Source: Shewanella aquimarina
GTDB lineage: Bacteria; Pseudomonadota; Gammaproteobacteria; Enterobacterales; Shewanellaceae
Length of the DNA: 64,000 bases
Assembly (NCBI RefSeq): GCF_023349185.1
Contig: NZ_JAKIKY010000006.1
Span: forward strand, 186,001 to 250,000
Direction: 5' to 3'
Shown here: positions 20,223 to 27,566 of the stretch, piece after piece
Layout of the letters: each line of letters begins with the position of its first letter
Numbering within the stretch: position 1 is the stretch's first letter
The notes under the pieces: model-generated
The model's database searches: none
What the model saw: only the letters and a program-made list of their open reading frames with translations
Told to the model about the DNA's origin: nothing
Program-made: the position numbers and the translations under genes

Positions 20223-20402
20223 ATGGCGTTTGATAAGAAACTTTTAGAGATAGTTGCCTGCCCTGTATGTAAGGGGAAGCTTGAATATGACAAGGCTAAT
20301 CAGCAGCTTATCTGTAAGGCAGACCGTTTGGTCTATGCGATTAACGAAGGGATCCCCGTATTGCTTGAAAACAAGGCGACCCCTTGGAACGAAGAAGCTT
20401 AA
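20223..20402 (+). CDS. ycaR: Trm112 family protein (YcaR-like)
   Basis: A 59-residue zinc-ribbon-like protein. The start chosen is ATG 20223, preceded by AAGGAA; a longer in-frame reading into lpxK lacks support. The core [11 protein letters not shown] carries the CxxC pair and QLICKADRL the third cysteine, then the family block [11 protein letters not shown]. In eukaryotes and archaea Trm112 activates methyltransferases; in bacteria the partner is not firmly known. The position after lpxK is conserved. Confidence 0.93.
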   Translation: MAFDKKLLEIVACPVCKGKLEYDKANQQLICKADRLVYAINEGIPVLLENKATPWNEEA

Positions 20403-20447
20403 GCCGCTTGGTGTAAAAAGTGTCGCTGTTTATCGCGTGGCATTCTT

Positions 20448-20471
20448 GAGACGTGTCGGTCGATACGTCTC
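20448..20471 (+). terminator. Possible weak terminator after the Trm112-like gene
   Basis: GAGACGT and ACGTCTC form a 7-base stem that continues inward with TCG/CGA after one mismatch. Only a broken pyrimidine stretch follows (TCGCTTTCTCCTC), so termination may be weak or factor-assisted. Confidence 0.4.
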
Positions 20472-20605
20472 TCGCTTTCTCCTCATAGGCGCCACCTATC
20501 AGTCAGTCTGGTGCCGCTCATAGTTTCCCCGCTTACGCCCCTGAAGATTGCATTTGCGCAAGCTTGCACACATAATCCCCTTTCACTTTTACCGGAGTAT
20601 CTTGT

Positions 20606-21325
20606 GTGACTGTTTCTAGCCTTCAACATGTGATTGATAAACTGCTTGTCGAACATCAGGGCGAACGAATAGTTAGTTTCGAATACCAAGGTCGCAAGTA
20701 TTGGCTTAAACAGGCAGAGCGTCTCACCGGCGCCATGCGCTGGCTAAAGTCCCAGCCCCAGGCGGCACTGCAGCTTGAGATAGCAACCCTTACTCAACTC
20801 GCCAAGAAAGGGGCTCCCGTGCCCGAACTGGTTGCCAGCGGTGAAGGGTTTCTGGTCGTGGCCGACGTAGGCATGCCGATTAATGCTTGGTTAAATGCTG
20901 AGATCGATGAGGCCGAGAAGCTCAAGATTTTACAAGATAGTGCAACCGGGTTGGCTCAATTGCATCTAAAAGGTTTGGCTCACGGCAGGCCTGCCCTAAG
21001 GGATATTTGTTGGCAAGCGGGTAATGTTTCCTTTATCGATTTCGAGGCAAATCAGCAAGACTGCGATATGCATAGGCAGCAGATCAGAGATCTCCTCGTC
21101 TATATCCATAGCCTGTATCGCTACATAGGACCCCATCCAGAGATTGTTGAACCTGTGATTGCTGCCTACCGTGCTGCGGGGGGAGAGTCGCTCTGGCAGG
21201 CTTCAAAGCAAGAGATGAAGAAGTGGCAGTGGCTTAACTATCTTATTGCGCCGCTAAAATCTATCGGTGGAAAGGATCTTCGTCCTGTCTATTGGCTTCT
21301 GCGTCACTTTAAACAGACCCATTAA
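20606..21325 (+). CDS. Kinase-fold protein (Bud32/LPS-kinase-like)
   Basis: A 239-residue protein with a compact protein-kinase-like fold. Visible elements: an ATP-lysine candidate in YWLKQAER (about 31-38), LQLEIATLTQLAKKGAPVPEL resembling the C-helix and hinge approach of RIO/WaaP-type kinases, a catalytic-loop candidate AHGRPALRDICW and the metal-binding FIDFE motif near 145-150. The expected HGD of the loop reads HGR, so the catalytic Asp may instead be the one in RDI. GTG start with GGAG upstream. The neighbours (msbA, lpxK) suggest an envelope-related role such as sugar or lipid phosphorylation, but the substrate is unknown. Confidence 0.75.
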   Translation: MTVSSLQHVIDKLLVEHQGERIVSFEYQGRKYWLKQAERLTGAMRWLKSQPQAALQLEIATLTQLAKKGAPVPELVASGEGFLVVADVGMPINAWLNAEIDEAEKLKILQDSATGLAQLHLKGLAHGRPALRDICWQAGNVSFIDFEANQQDCDMHRQQIRDLLVYIHSLYRYIGPHPEIVEPVIAAYRAAGGESLWQASKQEMKKWQWLNYLIAPLKSIGGKDLRPVYWLLRHFKQTH

Positions 21326-21331
21326 TTACTA

Positions 21332-21595
21332 GGGCCTGTTTATCTTTCGCGTTCATTTTTGCAGCATTCTGTATCGCTTTTATATAAGGCAGAGCGATTG
21401 TAATGTAGTGCACTACATCAATGAGTGATAACCCAGTAGAAAAATGATACAGACGCTGCCCGCAGGGTTCGTCTTGAGTACGTTCAACTCTTTGTTACTC
21501 GGCTTTTATATAGAATAACTATACTTCAAGCCTCATGCCGCGATTTGAACGTGCTCAATTAGAACAAAATTTGTTCTCAAAAGATAAACAGACCC
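21332..21595. mobile_element. 264 bp MITE-like element with TA target duplication
   Basis: Non-coding element bounded by near-identical inverted ends: GGGCCTGTTTATCTTT on the left and the complement of GGGTCTGTTTATCTTT on the right (one mismatch in 16). It is flanked by TA on both sides (21330-21331 and 21596-21597), the signature of IS630/Tc1-type insertion. Inside are the perfect palindrome ATGTAGTGCACTACAT (21403-21418), the palindrome AGAACAAAATTTGTTCT near the right end (21561-21577), and an inverted pair GAGTACGTTCAA / TTGAACGTGCTC (21476-21487 and 21545-21556). It encodes no transposase, so it would have been moved in trans. Confidence 0.8.
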
Positions 21596-21854
21596 TAAGC
21601 TTTCTCCCGCTTTTCATCCCTCCAGCAGTCAATTCTATGTCAGAACGACGCGATCGCTTGTGCATGATGAGGTAAAACTTGCTGTCTTGGGTTTTAATTC
21701 TGAGCTTCGTTGATAATTTGGTGCAATCAACTTTTTATGTAATTCTGCGTCGAGTTTTACACCAAGGTTTGTTGTTTTGACAACTTTTAGCTATTCGTTG
21801 CGCATTGATTTTCATGGGGTTTTAAAAATTGATTAAAAAATGATCAATTTTTGG

Positions 21855-21884
21855 TTGAGATTGACTGAGATTAATTGCTAGAAT
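21855..21884 (+). promoter_or_regulatory. Sigma-70-like promoter for the riboswitch-protease transcript
   Basis: TTGAGA (21855-21860) and TAGAAT (21879-21884) are separated by 18 bases. Predicted transcription start is about 21891, some 30 bases before the riboswitch aptamer, which fits a riboswitch leader. This is inferred from position and consensus match only. Confidence 0.55.
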
Positions 21885-21922
21885 GCCCGAATTCTCTGGG
21901 CTGAAGCAGCCTGGAGGTTTAG

Positions 21923-22061
21923 TTCGAAAGCACTCTCGAAACGGCAAGCATTAAGTAATTAATGTACGCAAAGCCACAGGCCCTAATTGCATAGCAAAAG
22001 GGTGGCTGGGCTACCGAATGAGCGTTGATAGAGCCTTGTACTTGTACTTGGAGCTTTCGAA
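21923..22061 (+). promoter_or_regulatory. Cyclic di-GMP-I (GEMM-I) riboswitch
   Basis: The conserved aptamer core runs from GGCAA (21943) to GCTACCG (22010-22016). P2 is a perfect stem CATTAA/TTAATG closed by the GNRA tetraloop GTAA. The invariant joining sequence ACGCAAAGCC follows at 21966-21975. P3 is formed by GCCAC and CCCT pairing with AGGGTGGC, with the CCTAA tetraloop-receptor strand in place. TTCGAAAGC (21923-21931) pairs exactly with GCTTTCGAA (22053-22061), an outer helix that may be P1 extension or part of the switch. No T-run follows, so control is probably at translation: the Shine-Dalgarno GAGAGG is at 22076-22081. This class binds c-di-GMP. Confidence 0.93.
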
Positions 22062-22089
22062 GTGATGTTGACTTTGAGAGGTCCTAGCT

Positions 22090-24150
22090 ATGAGTTCAGT
22101 TCATTGCGCTGTTGCGCGTACCAATTCTACATCTACTTTCCTGAAAACCCTCGGTTTTGGCTTAATGGGGGCTGGCTTACTGTCTGCGTCAGCTATTATG
22201 CCTGTTCATGCTGATACTCATTCATCTATATCAGTTGCTCAAAGCGAAGTCGGTGAACATCAACTAAAAGGTGTCTTGAGTGTTGCCTATACCGACTATC
22301 AGGATGGAGAACTCCCAGAATTACATCATAAGTTGACGCTGGACGACGGCAGTGTCGTGCCTTTCAATCTTGTTGGGAAAAACCTCGAGCTGAGAAATGG
22401 CCAGGAAGTTACGCTGCCAAATAGCGTGCTTAAAAATCCTAATCTCTATCCTGAGCAAATTACCTTATTTGACGGCGGAGTCAGCTCTGCGACTTCGACG
22501 ACTAGCAGTTTAGATGCCATCACCGTGACCGGTGACCGCAGCGTGCTAGTGATGCTGGTGAAATTTGAAAACTCTTCGAGTGAATATGCAAGTGTCGAAC
22601 AAGCGAATGACTTGGTTTTTAATCAAGGTAATGCATTCTATCTGGAAAACTCAAATGGGAACGTCAGTTTGAGCGGCGATACCATAGGATATTTGACCCT
22701 TCCGCTTGATAAATTTGTATGTGATACCACAGCTATCGGTAACGAAGCCGACATAATAGCCCGTGATCAAGGCTTTGAGCCAAATGACTATGATCACGTG
22801 ATGTATGTGATCGAAGCAAATCTGGGTTGTCGTTGGTCTGGTCAGGGCACTGTGGCAGGTTACCCAGGGCGTACCTGGATTAAAAATTTCCAGATTAAGA
22901 CAGTTGTACATGAACTTGGCCACAACCTTGGGTTACATCACTCGCACAGCAAAGATTGTGGTGAGTCTGTTAGTGAAGGGACTTGTTCAACAACTGAGTA
23001 CGGTGATATCTACGATGCAATGGGGGGAGCCGATGAGGGAGCCCATTTCAATGCATTCCAAAAGGAACGCCTGGGTTGGTTAAATAATCAAGTTACCACT
23101 GTGACCAGTGACCAAGTGATCACCTTAGATTATTACGAATCTTTAGAAAGCAACAGCACCCTTGCTGCAAAAGTCTATCTTGGTAACGACGCGAATGGTA
23201 ATGCACGCTACTACTACTTGGAATATCGCACTCCAACGGGATTTGATGCATTTTTATTCGACAAATATGCCAACCTAGCAGATTCAATTATTCTGCGTGA
23301 GGGGACTGAAAACACGCCTGGTAGCAGCTACCTACTCGATAGTACGCCCATGAGCACCAGCAGCGATTGGACCGATAGTACCATAGGTGTTGGCCAGACT
23401 TTTTATGATGCAGATAATGGTGTGACAATTGAGCTGCTGGCAGTTGACGGCTATCAGGCAACAGTAGGCATTAGTCACTCAAGCGCAACCACTTGTATCG
23501 CCAAGGCGCCAAGTTTAACCGCTATGTCTTCGGGTAGTATGCAAACCTGGGAGCAAAAAAGCTTAAGTTATAGCCTGACTAACAACGATTCTGCAGATTG
23601 TCCAAGCACCAATGTGTCACTTGCCGCGACTCTGCCAACAGGATGGACTGGTCAGTGGGAGCAATCTGCCATGACGCTGGCACCACAGCAGACTGTTACC
23701 GTTAATTATACCCTGACAGTTAATGGTGATGTAGGTGCTCAGCAGCTCGCCTTGGTTGCAACACCTAGTAACGGTAAGACGAATGCTGAACTGTTGCAAA
23801 CTATCACGGTAGAAGCGACGAGTGTTAACACGGCACCAGTTGCCCTGGCAGATACACTGACACTCAGTAGTAAGACAAGTGGCATTATTAGCGTATTAGG
23901 CAATGATAGCGATGCCGAGGGTGATCAGCTTACTGTTGTTACGGTTAGCGCACCGGCTAAGGGAAGTGTGGTGATTAATAGCGATAACACTATCACTTAC
24001 ATACCTGCTAAGTCATTTAAGTCGAGCGATAGCTTTACTTATACGATAAGCGATGGTGAGTTGCAGGCCACGGCAACCGTTAAAGTCAGCCTGACAACTA
24101 GTTCTGGCGACGGTGGTGGAAAGCCTGGTGGTAAAGGCAAGAACAAATAG
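22090..24150 (+). CDS. Secreted metzincin metalloprotease with C-terminal Ig-like domains
   Basis: A 686-residue exported zinc protease. A signal peptide occupies about 1-42 (hydrophobic stretch ending MPVHADT). The zinc site HELGHNLGLHH has His274, Glu275, His278 and His284 in the HExxHxxGxxH arrangement, and YDAMGG provides the Met-turn Met311 about 27 residues later. The pattern resembles the gametolysin (M11)/M6 group. Behind it lie a NEW3-like beta domain (about 470-575) and a cadherin/Ig-like repeat (about 580-672), then a Gly/Lys-rich tail. Expression is under a c-di-GMP riboswitch, so it is probably a surface or matrix protease switched with biofilm state. Its substrate is unknown. 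Followed by a strong terminator. Confidence 0.9.
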   Translation: MSSVHCAVARTNSTSTFLKTLGFGLMGAGLLSASAIMPVHADTHSSISVAQSEVGEHQLKGVLSVAYTDYQDGELPELHHKLTLDDGSVVPFNLVGKNLELRNGQEVTLPNSVLKNPNLYPEQITLFDGGVSSATSTTSSLDAITVTGDRSVLVMLVKFENSSSEYASVEQANDLVFNQGNAFYLENSNGNVSLSGDTIGYLTLPLDKFVCDTTAIGNEADIIARDQGFEPNDYDHVMYVIEANLGCRWSGQGTVAGYPGRTWIKNFQIKTVVHELGHNLGLHHSHSKDCGESVSEGTCSTTEYGDIYDAMGGADEGAHFNAFQKERLGWLNNQVTTVTSDQVITLDYYESLESNSTLAAKVYLGNDANGNARYYYLEYRTPTGFDAFLFDKYANLADSIILREGTENTPGSSYLLDSTPMSTSSDWTDSTIGVGQTFYDADNGVTIELLAVDGYQATVGISHSSATTCIAKAPSLTAMSSGSMQTWEQKSLSYSLTNNDSADCPSTNVSLAATLPTGWTGQWEQSAMTLAPQQTVTVNYTLTVNGDVGAQQLALVATPSNGKTNAELLQTITVEATSVNTAPVALADTLTLSSKTSGIISVLGNDSDAEGDQLTVVTVSAPAKGSVVINSDNTITYIPAKSFKSSDSFTYTISDGELQATATVKVSLTTSSGDGGGKPGGKGKNK

Positions 24151-24170
24151 TTTTAGAGTGTATTCTTAAC

Positions 24171-24197
24171 AAAAAAGGGCCATAAGGCCCTTTTTTG
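24171..24197 (+). terminator. Terminator after the metalloprotease gene
   Basis: GGGCC-ATAA-GGCCC stem between A6 and T6 runs, about 20 bases past the stop codon; it can work on both strands. Confidence 0.92.
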
Positions 24198-24504
24198 TTG
24201 GCGTTGACAAGTAGTCACAACAAGGCTTCCTGCAATTGTGCTGTGATTTCTTTCAGGGCTTTATGGCTTGCCGCCGCTATTTGCTATGCATCCCAGAATC
24301 CGTTACCTAAAGTGCCCATTCTTGAGGTGCCGAGGATGGGAAATCGAGAGTGGCAGAGTGACATTTCGCCTGTTAGGTGGATATTGGTCGAGAGATGATT
24401 TCGTCGAGGTGAATGGTAATACCTTGGGGAGACAAAGACTCGACTAAGTCTAAGCCTTTACGATTATTATCACCAATGCCAACACGTCTTTTATCATGCT
24501 GGCT
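24198..24504. other. Convergent intergenic spacer
   Basis: Between two terminators of convergent genes. No promoter, repeat or credible gene is seen. A 67-codon plus-strand reading (24195-24398) overlaps the terminator and has no ribosome binding site, so it was not called. Confidence 0.5.
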
Positions 24505-24534
24505 AAAAAAAGCCACCTGCGAAAGCAGGTGGCT
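24505..24534 (-). terminator. Terminator of the Cys-containing exported protein gene
   Basis: AGCCACCTGC-GAAA-GCAGGTGGCT, a 10-base perfect stem with a GAAA tetraloop on the plus strand, followed on the minus strand by a T-run. Confidence 0.93.
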
Positions 24535-24557
24535 GTGTCATTACTCCGAATAAATCT

Positions 24558-26267
24558 CTATTCAGGTTGAGGTTCAGGTTGTATTGGGCATAATGGACAG
24601 GTTGCCGTTACCTCATCTGTCAATTCTTCAGTTTCATTTACATCAAATATTGAGTATGCAGAAACAGTGACTGTATTTTGAGAATTCAGTCTATTGCCAG
24701 TAGGTAGCGTGCTAGGTCTGTAAGTATCAGATATTATTGCACAAACTGGATCGCCATTGACTAGGCCCGGTGCTTCTAGACATAGACCATTGTCACAACT
24801 ACCGACTGCACAGTCTGTATCGAGTTCACAGGCTTGTGCTATGTCTAATGTATAAGATGCCAATAGATCAACGGTCGCATCAGTAATGGTTGCGTCTAGT
24901 GGGACATCACCTAAGTTACAAGAGACGATATCGTAGTCGACACTCAATATTACCTCGCCACCATCTTCAACCAGCTCTGATGTACAGACTTTGGTTAAAT
25001 CAATCGCTGGGTTGAGATCCAAAGAGCTACATTCGATAGTATATTCGTCGCTAGCTGAGGAGCTACCAAAGTCTACAGTTGCCTCTATGGTGTTCATTGG
25101 TGGATTGTCATCGGTAAAGAAAGTGCCTGAATAGGTGAACGATTCTCCACCTGGGAGTCCTAGTCCGCCGTTGAAATAACCAACTGTTTCGTCAATGACA
25201 ACATCATCGCTTGTGTCTAGAGGTGTACCAGCATCATCCACTAGCATGAGTGGGAAGTCAGCATCATAAGCACCCGAACCGTCATTGGTAACGGTTGCTT
25301 CGAATGAAGCGACATAGGTTTTCGTTGTGTTGTCACTGGCTAGCGCTAGTCTTTCTACCTTACAGGTTTTAGTGACCATGATACTACATAGTGGGAATTC
25401 ACCACCGATGAAGTCTTTAAGCTGAGCGGTTTCAGAACGTGAGGAACGCGTTTCAATTAAGAAGCTGCTAAAACATGGGATATTATCTCCCAAGATCTCA
25501 CTAACGTTCACTCGACCCTCAAAGAATGATTCGTGGGGATAAGTAGCTGTTGAGCCATCTTTGGCCATATAGTCCCACACTGTCATCTGTGAGTCGTCTT
25601 CGTTGGTGATCGCACAGGCTTCTTCCGCCACATTTAGCGCGTCACATTTAGCACTGGTGGCTGCATCGGCCTCAGAGTTGTAGAGCACTTTCAGGTTGTC
25701 TGACACATCACCGCCGCCTTCAAGCCATTCCATGACTTGGACGAAGGGTTCTGCATTACTGCCTTGTGGATACTCCATCACAATAAATAGGTCGCCATCT
25801 GTATGTTGACCGGTAAATCGATTGGCTCCGTCAGGGCCAACATCGGCCTGGAAGAACCAGAAACCGAAGATCGCGTCACCACTGTTGGCATAACGGTCGG
25901 CGCCAAAATAGAAGATGAGATCGTTATTACCGTCACGATAGGCCGCGGCGATACCGTTTCTAATATCATCTTTATCGGGGACGGAACCGTCCTTGTACCA
26001 CCACTCGGTGACATCGTTGATATCTTTCGAGCCCCCTTTCCAGAAGATTGTCTTGGGTGGCAGATCCGGTATAACGCCTGCTTGACCTGTTTCTCTATCG
26101 ACTGAAATTGCTATTGCTCCAGCGCCGTTCTCAATGACTTGCTCCCAGTCATTCATATTGTCATATTTTACGTTACCGTCGAGTTCGAGTTGATCGTCGG
26201 CGGCAAATGCGCTCGCAGCGGTAAAGCAGGCTGCACAACACATGATTGCAAGTTTATTGAATCTCAT
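24558..26267 (-). CDS. Large exported protein of unknown function, beta-rich and Cys-containing
   Basis: A 569-residue protein with a clear Sec signal peptide (about 1-22, cleaved after ASAFA) and an excellent AGGAG ribosome site. The N-terminal part (about 25-290) matches a pattern I know from large bacterial surface proteins: FWKGGSKDINDV, then DGNNDLIFYFGADR and AIFGFWFFQADV, probably a beta-sandwich. The rest has two beta-domains resembling conserved-repeat (DUF11-like) modules, each opening with TKTCKVE / LTKVCTSE. A compact Cys motif, CELDTDCAVGSCDNGLC, lies near 490-506, and the end has CPLCP. About 20 cysteines make disulfide bonding likely. No membrane anchor, PEP-CTERM or LPXTG tail is seen. 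It has a candidate sigma-54 promoter, and a DsbA-like lipoprotein is its upstream neighbour. Function unknown. Confidence 0.8.
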   Translation of the reverse strand: MRFNKLAIMCCAACFTAASAFAADDQLELDGNVKYDNMNDWEQVIENGAGAIAISVDRETGQAGVIPDLPPKTIFWKGGSKDINDVTEWWYKDGSVPDKDDIRNGIAAAYRDGNNDLIFYFGADRYANSGDAIFGFWFFQADVGPDGANRFTGQHTDGDLFIVMEYPQGSNAEPFVQVMEWLEGGGDVSDNLKVLYNSEADAATSAKCDALNVAEEACAITNEDDSQMTVWDYMAKDGSTATYPHESFFEGRVNVSEILGDNIPCFSSFLIETRSSRSETAQLKDFIGGEFPLCSIMVTKTCKVERLALASDNTTKTYVASFEATVTNDGSGAYDADFPLMLVDDAGTPLDTSDDVVIDETVGYFNGGLGLPGGESFTYSGTFFTDDNPPMNTIEATVDFGSSSASDEYTIECSSLDLNPAIDLTKVCTSELVEDGGEVILSVDYDIVSCNLGDVPLDATITDATVDLLASYTLDIAQACELDTDCAVGSCDNGLCLEAPGLVNGDPVCAIISDTYRPSTLPTGNRLNSQNTVTVSAYSIFDVNETEELTDEVTATCPLCPIQPEPQPE

Positions 26268-26462
26268 TGTCGTATCTCCTACAAATTTGATGACTTCTGT
26301 TCCTTGTTGCTATGGCTTAACTTCTGCCATCAAAACCAGGATCATTTTCTCAAAAGTGTTTACTTAGACTTACTTGTTCGGCGTATGCCGCTTTTTAGTA
26401 ACTGCAGAGGATGTGAAAAAAAGGCTGTCCATATGCAGTATCCAAATCGATGTTCTATTAAC

Positions 26463-26478
26463 AGCAAGCATTAGGCCA
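26463..26478 (-). promoter_or_regulatory. Candidate sigma-54 (-24/-12) promoter
   Basis: Read on the minus strand: TGGCCTAATGCTTGCT. It has TGGC and TTGCT with exactly the 7-base gap required by the TGGCACG-N4-TTGCW consensus; the -24 GG and -12 GC are conserved. It would drive the 569-residue exported protein with a leader of roughly 185 bases. A sigma-54 activator gene lies 1.3 kb upstream. Confidence 0.55.
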
Positions 26479-26540
26479 AAAGGGTAAGTCAATGATATTC
26501 AGTGCTTTGTGTGGTTTATGGTTTAGGTGGGGGAGCCGGT

Positions 26541-26560
26541 GTGTTACAAATGTGGAACAC
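26541..26560. promoter_or_regulatory. Candidate activator palindrome upstream of the sigma-54 promoter
   Basis: GTGTT-N10-AACAC. On the minus strand it lies about 63 bases upstream of the -24 element, within the usual range for enhancer sites of sigma-54 activators. The five-base arms are short, so the assignment is tentative. Confidence 0.4.
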
Positions 26561-26674
26561 AGTGCAAAGTTCAAACTTGAGGTGGACAAGAGCCTAGTGA
26601 TGGGCGAAAAGAGTTTCGGATTCGTCAATTTTTGGCAAAGCTAAATGAGAGATATTGTGCGAGCCTGGTTGTTG

Positions 26675-26734
26675 CGCCGCAAAGTTGAAAAGTGAGCAAA
26701 TTAAAGGTCCTTCGTTCAAAAACACTTTGCGGCG
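26675..26734. repeat. 11 bp perfect inverted repeat with 38-base spacer
   Basis: CGCCGCAAAGT (26675-26685) and ACTTTGCGGCG (26724-26734) are exact complements. They lie just beyond the stop codon of the DsbA-like gene. There is no T-run on the minus side, so this could be a factor-dependent terminator or RNA-stability element. Confidence 0.6.
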
Positions 26735-26745
26735 ATTTATTTGAG

Positions 26746-27534
26746 TTAGTTGGCTTGGGGAGACGGTTCCAGGGCATCTATGCTGGCTTTAAAGACGTCA
26801 AAACTTTGCGCCCCGATAAGAAGCTTAGGTTTGAGCAGCCGATTGTTCTCCAGTCTTCCTATGAGGAAGCTTGGGGTGCCACGAACACCTACCGATGAGC
26901 CATAGCTTATATCTTGCTTAATCTTATTCATGATGGCTTGATCTTTCAGGCAGGCAGTGAATTTAGTCATGTCCAGAGAGAGCTGTGTCGCCGTGTCTTG
27001 GTAGAGTTTTTCCCCTAGCTGTCGCATGTTTTTAAACAGCGCATCGCGCATAGGCCAATAGGCGTCTTGTTGCAGGCTACAGTTGGCGGCAATGGCAGCC
27101 CCTTTGGCCTTAGGGTGAAAACCTAAAGGGAAGTCCCTAGCAATATACTTCACCATGCCGGTGTCGATATAGTCGCTCTTGATCTTGGTGAAGGTATTGT
27201 CCATATATCGCTTGCAGTAGGGGCATTGAAAATCTGAAAATTCAATGATGGCTATTCGAGCCGTGGCTTTTCCTATGGAGGGGAGTTTACCATCCTCATC
27301 TGGGTTGTTTTGTGTCGGTAGATTGCGATGTTGCAGCTTCTGGCCTCTCATGACTACTGTGTGTATCTCTTTGATCTGACTGCCCATGATGGCCACTTGT
27401 TGTTGAAGTTGGCCAACCTCTTGTTTCAGATAGGCAATCTCCTGTTCTTGTTTGTCATCATTTGTTTGCTGACAGGCTGCAGCGAAAAACAGTAAAGATA
27501 GGCAGACTATCACTGTCGAATGAGTTGATGGCAT
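26746..27534 (-). CDS. DsbA-family thiol-disulfide lipoprotein
   Basis: Predicted periplasmic, lipid-anchored thiol oxidoreductase. The start chosen is ATG 27534, preceded by GAGG at a proper distance; an in-frame GTG eight codons upstream is worse. The 262-residue protein has a lipobox LFFAAAC with the lipidated Cys21, a heptad coiled-coil segment (about 29-62), then a thioredoxin/DsbA fold with the active site FQCPYC (Cys104, Cys107), an inserted helical domain, and the cis-Pro loop GTPSF. Overall it looks like the Com1/DsbA-type family with an N-terminal dimerising coil. It lies 32 bases after a sigma-54 activator gene, and its likely clients include the Cys-containing exported protein next door. 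Confidence 0.9.
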   Translation of the reverse strand: MPSTHSTVIVCLSLLFFAAACQQTNDDKQEQEIAYLKQEVGQLQQQVAIMGSQIKEIHTVVMRGQKLQHRNLPTQNNPDEDGKLPSIGKATARIAIIEFSDFQCPYCKRYMDNTFTKIKSDYIDTGMVKYIARDFPLGFHPKAKGAAIAANCSLQQDAYWPMRDALFKNMRQLGEKLYQDTATQLSLDMTKFTACLKDQAIMNKIKQDISYGSSVGVRGTPSFLIGRLENNRLLKPKLLIGAQSFDVFKASIDALEPSPQAN

Positions 27535-27566
27535 AAGTCGATCCTCGTTTGGTGCCACTGACTTGG

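Larger units (their letters stand above)
21596..22089 (+). other. Leader region of the metalloprotease gene
   Basis: About 490 bases with no gene. The left half (21598-21850) is AT-rich with no recognised motif. The right half holds a sigma-70-like promoter, a short GGCT-GAAGC-AGCC hairpin (21899-21911 region), a cyclic di-GMP-I riboswitch, and about 65 bases of expression platform before the start codon. Confidence 0.8.
26268..26745. other. Intergenic control region of the exported Cys-containing protein
   Basis: 478 bases holding, from right to left, a long-loop inverted repeat (26675-26734), a palindrome at 26541-26560 and a sigma-54-like promoter at 26463-26478, then about 180 bases of predicted 5' untranslated leader. 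No protein-coding gene is credible here. Confidence 0.6.

Noticed and set aside
24195..24398. 67-codon ORF on the plus strand after the metalloprotease
   Set aside because: Begins inside a strong terminator and has no ribosome site.
27535..27558. GTG start of the DsbA-like protein
   Set aside because: It would place a charged extension before the lipoprotein signal; ATG 27534 has a GAGG ribosome site and a proper signal peptide.
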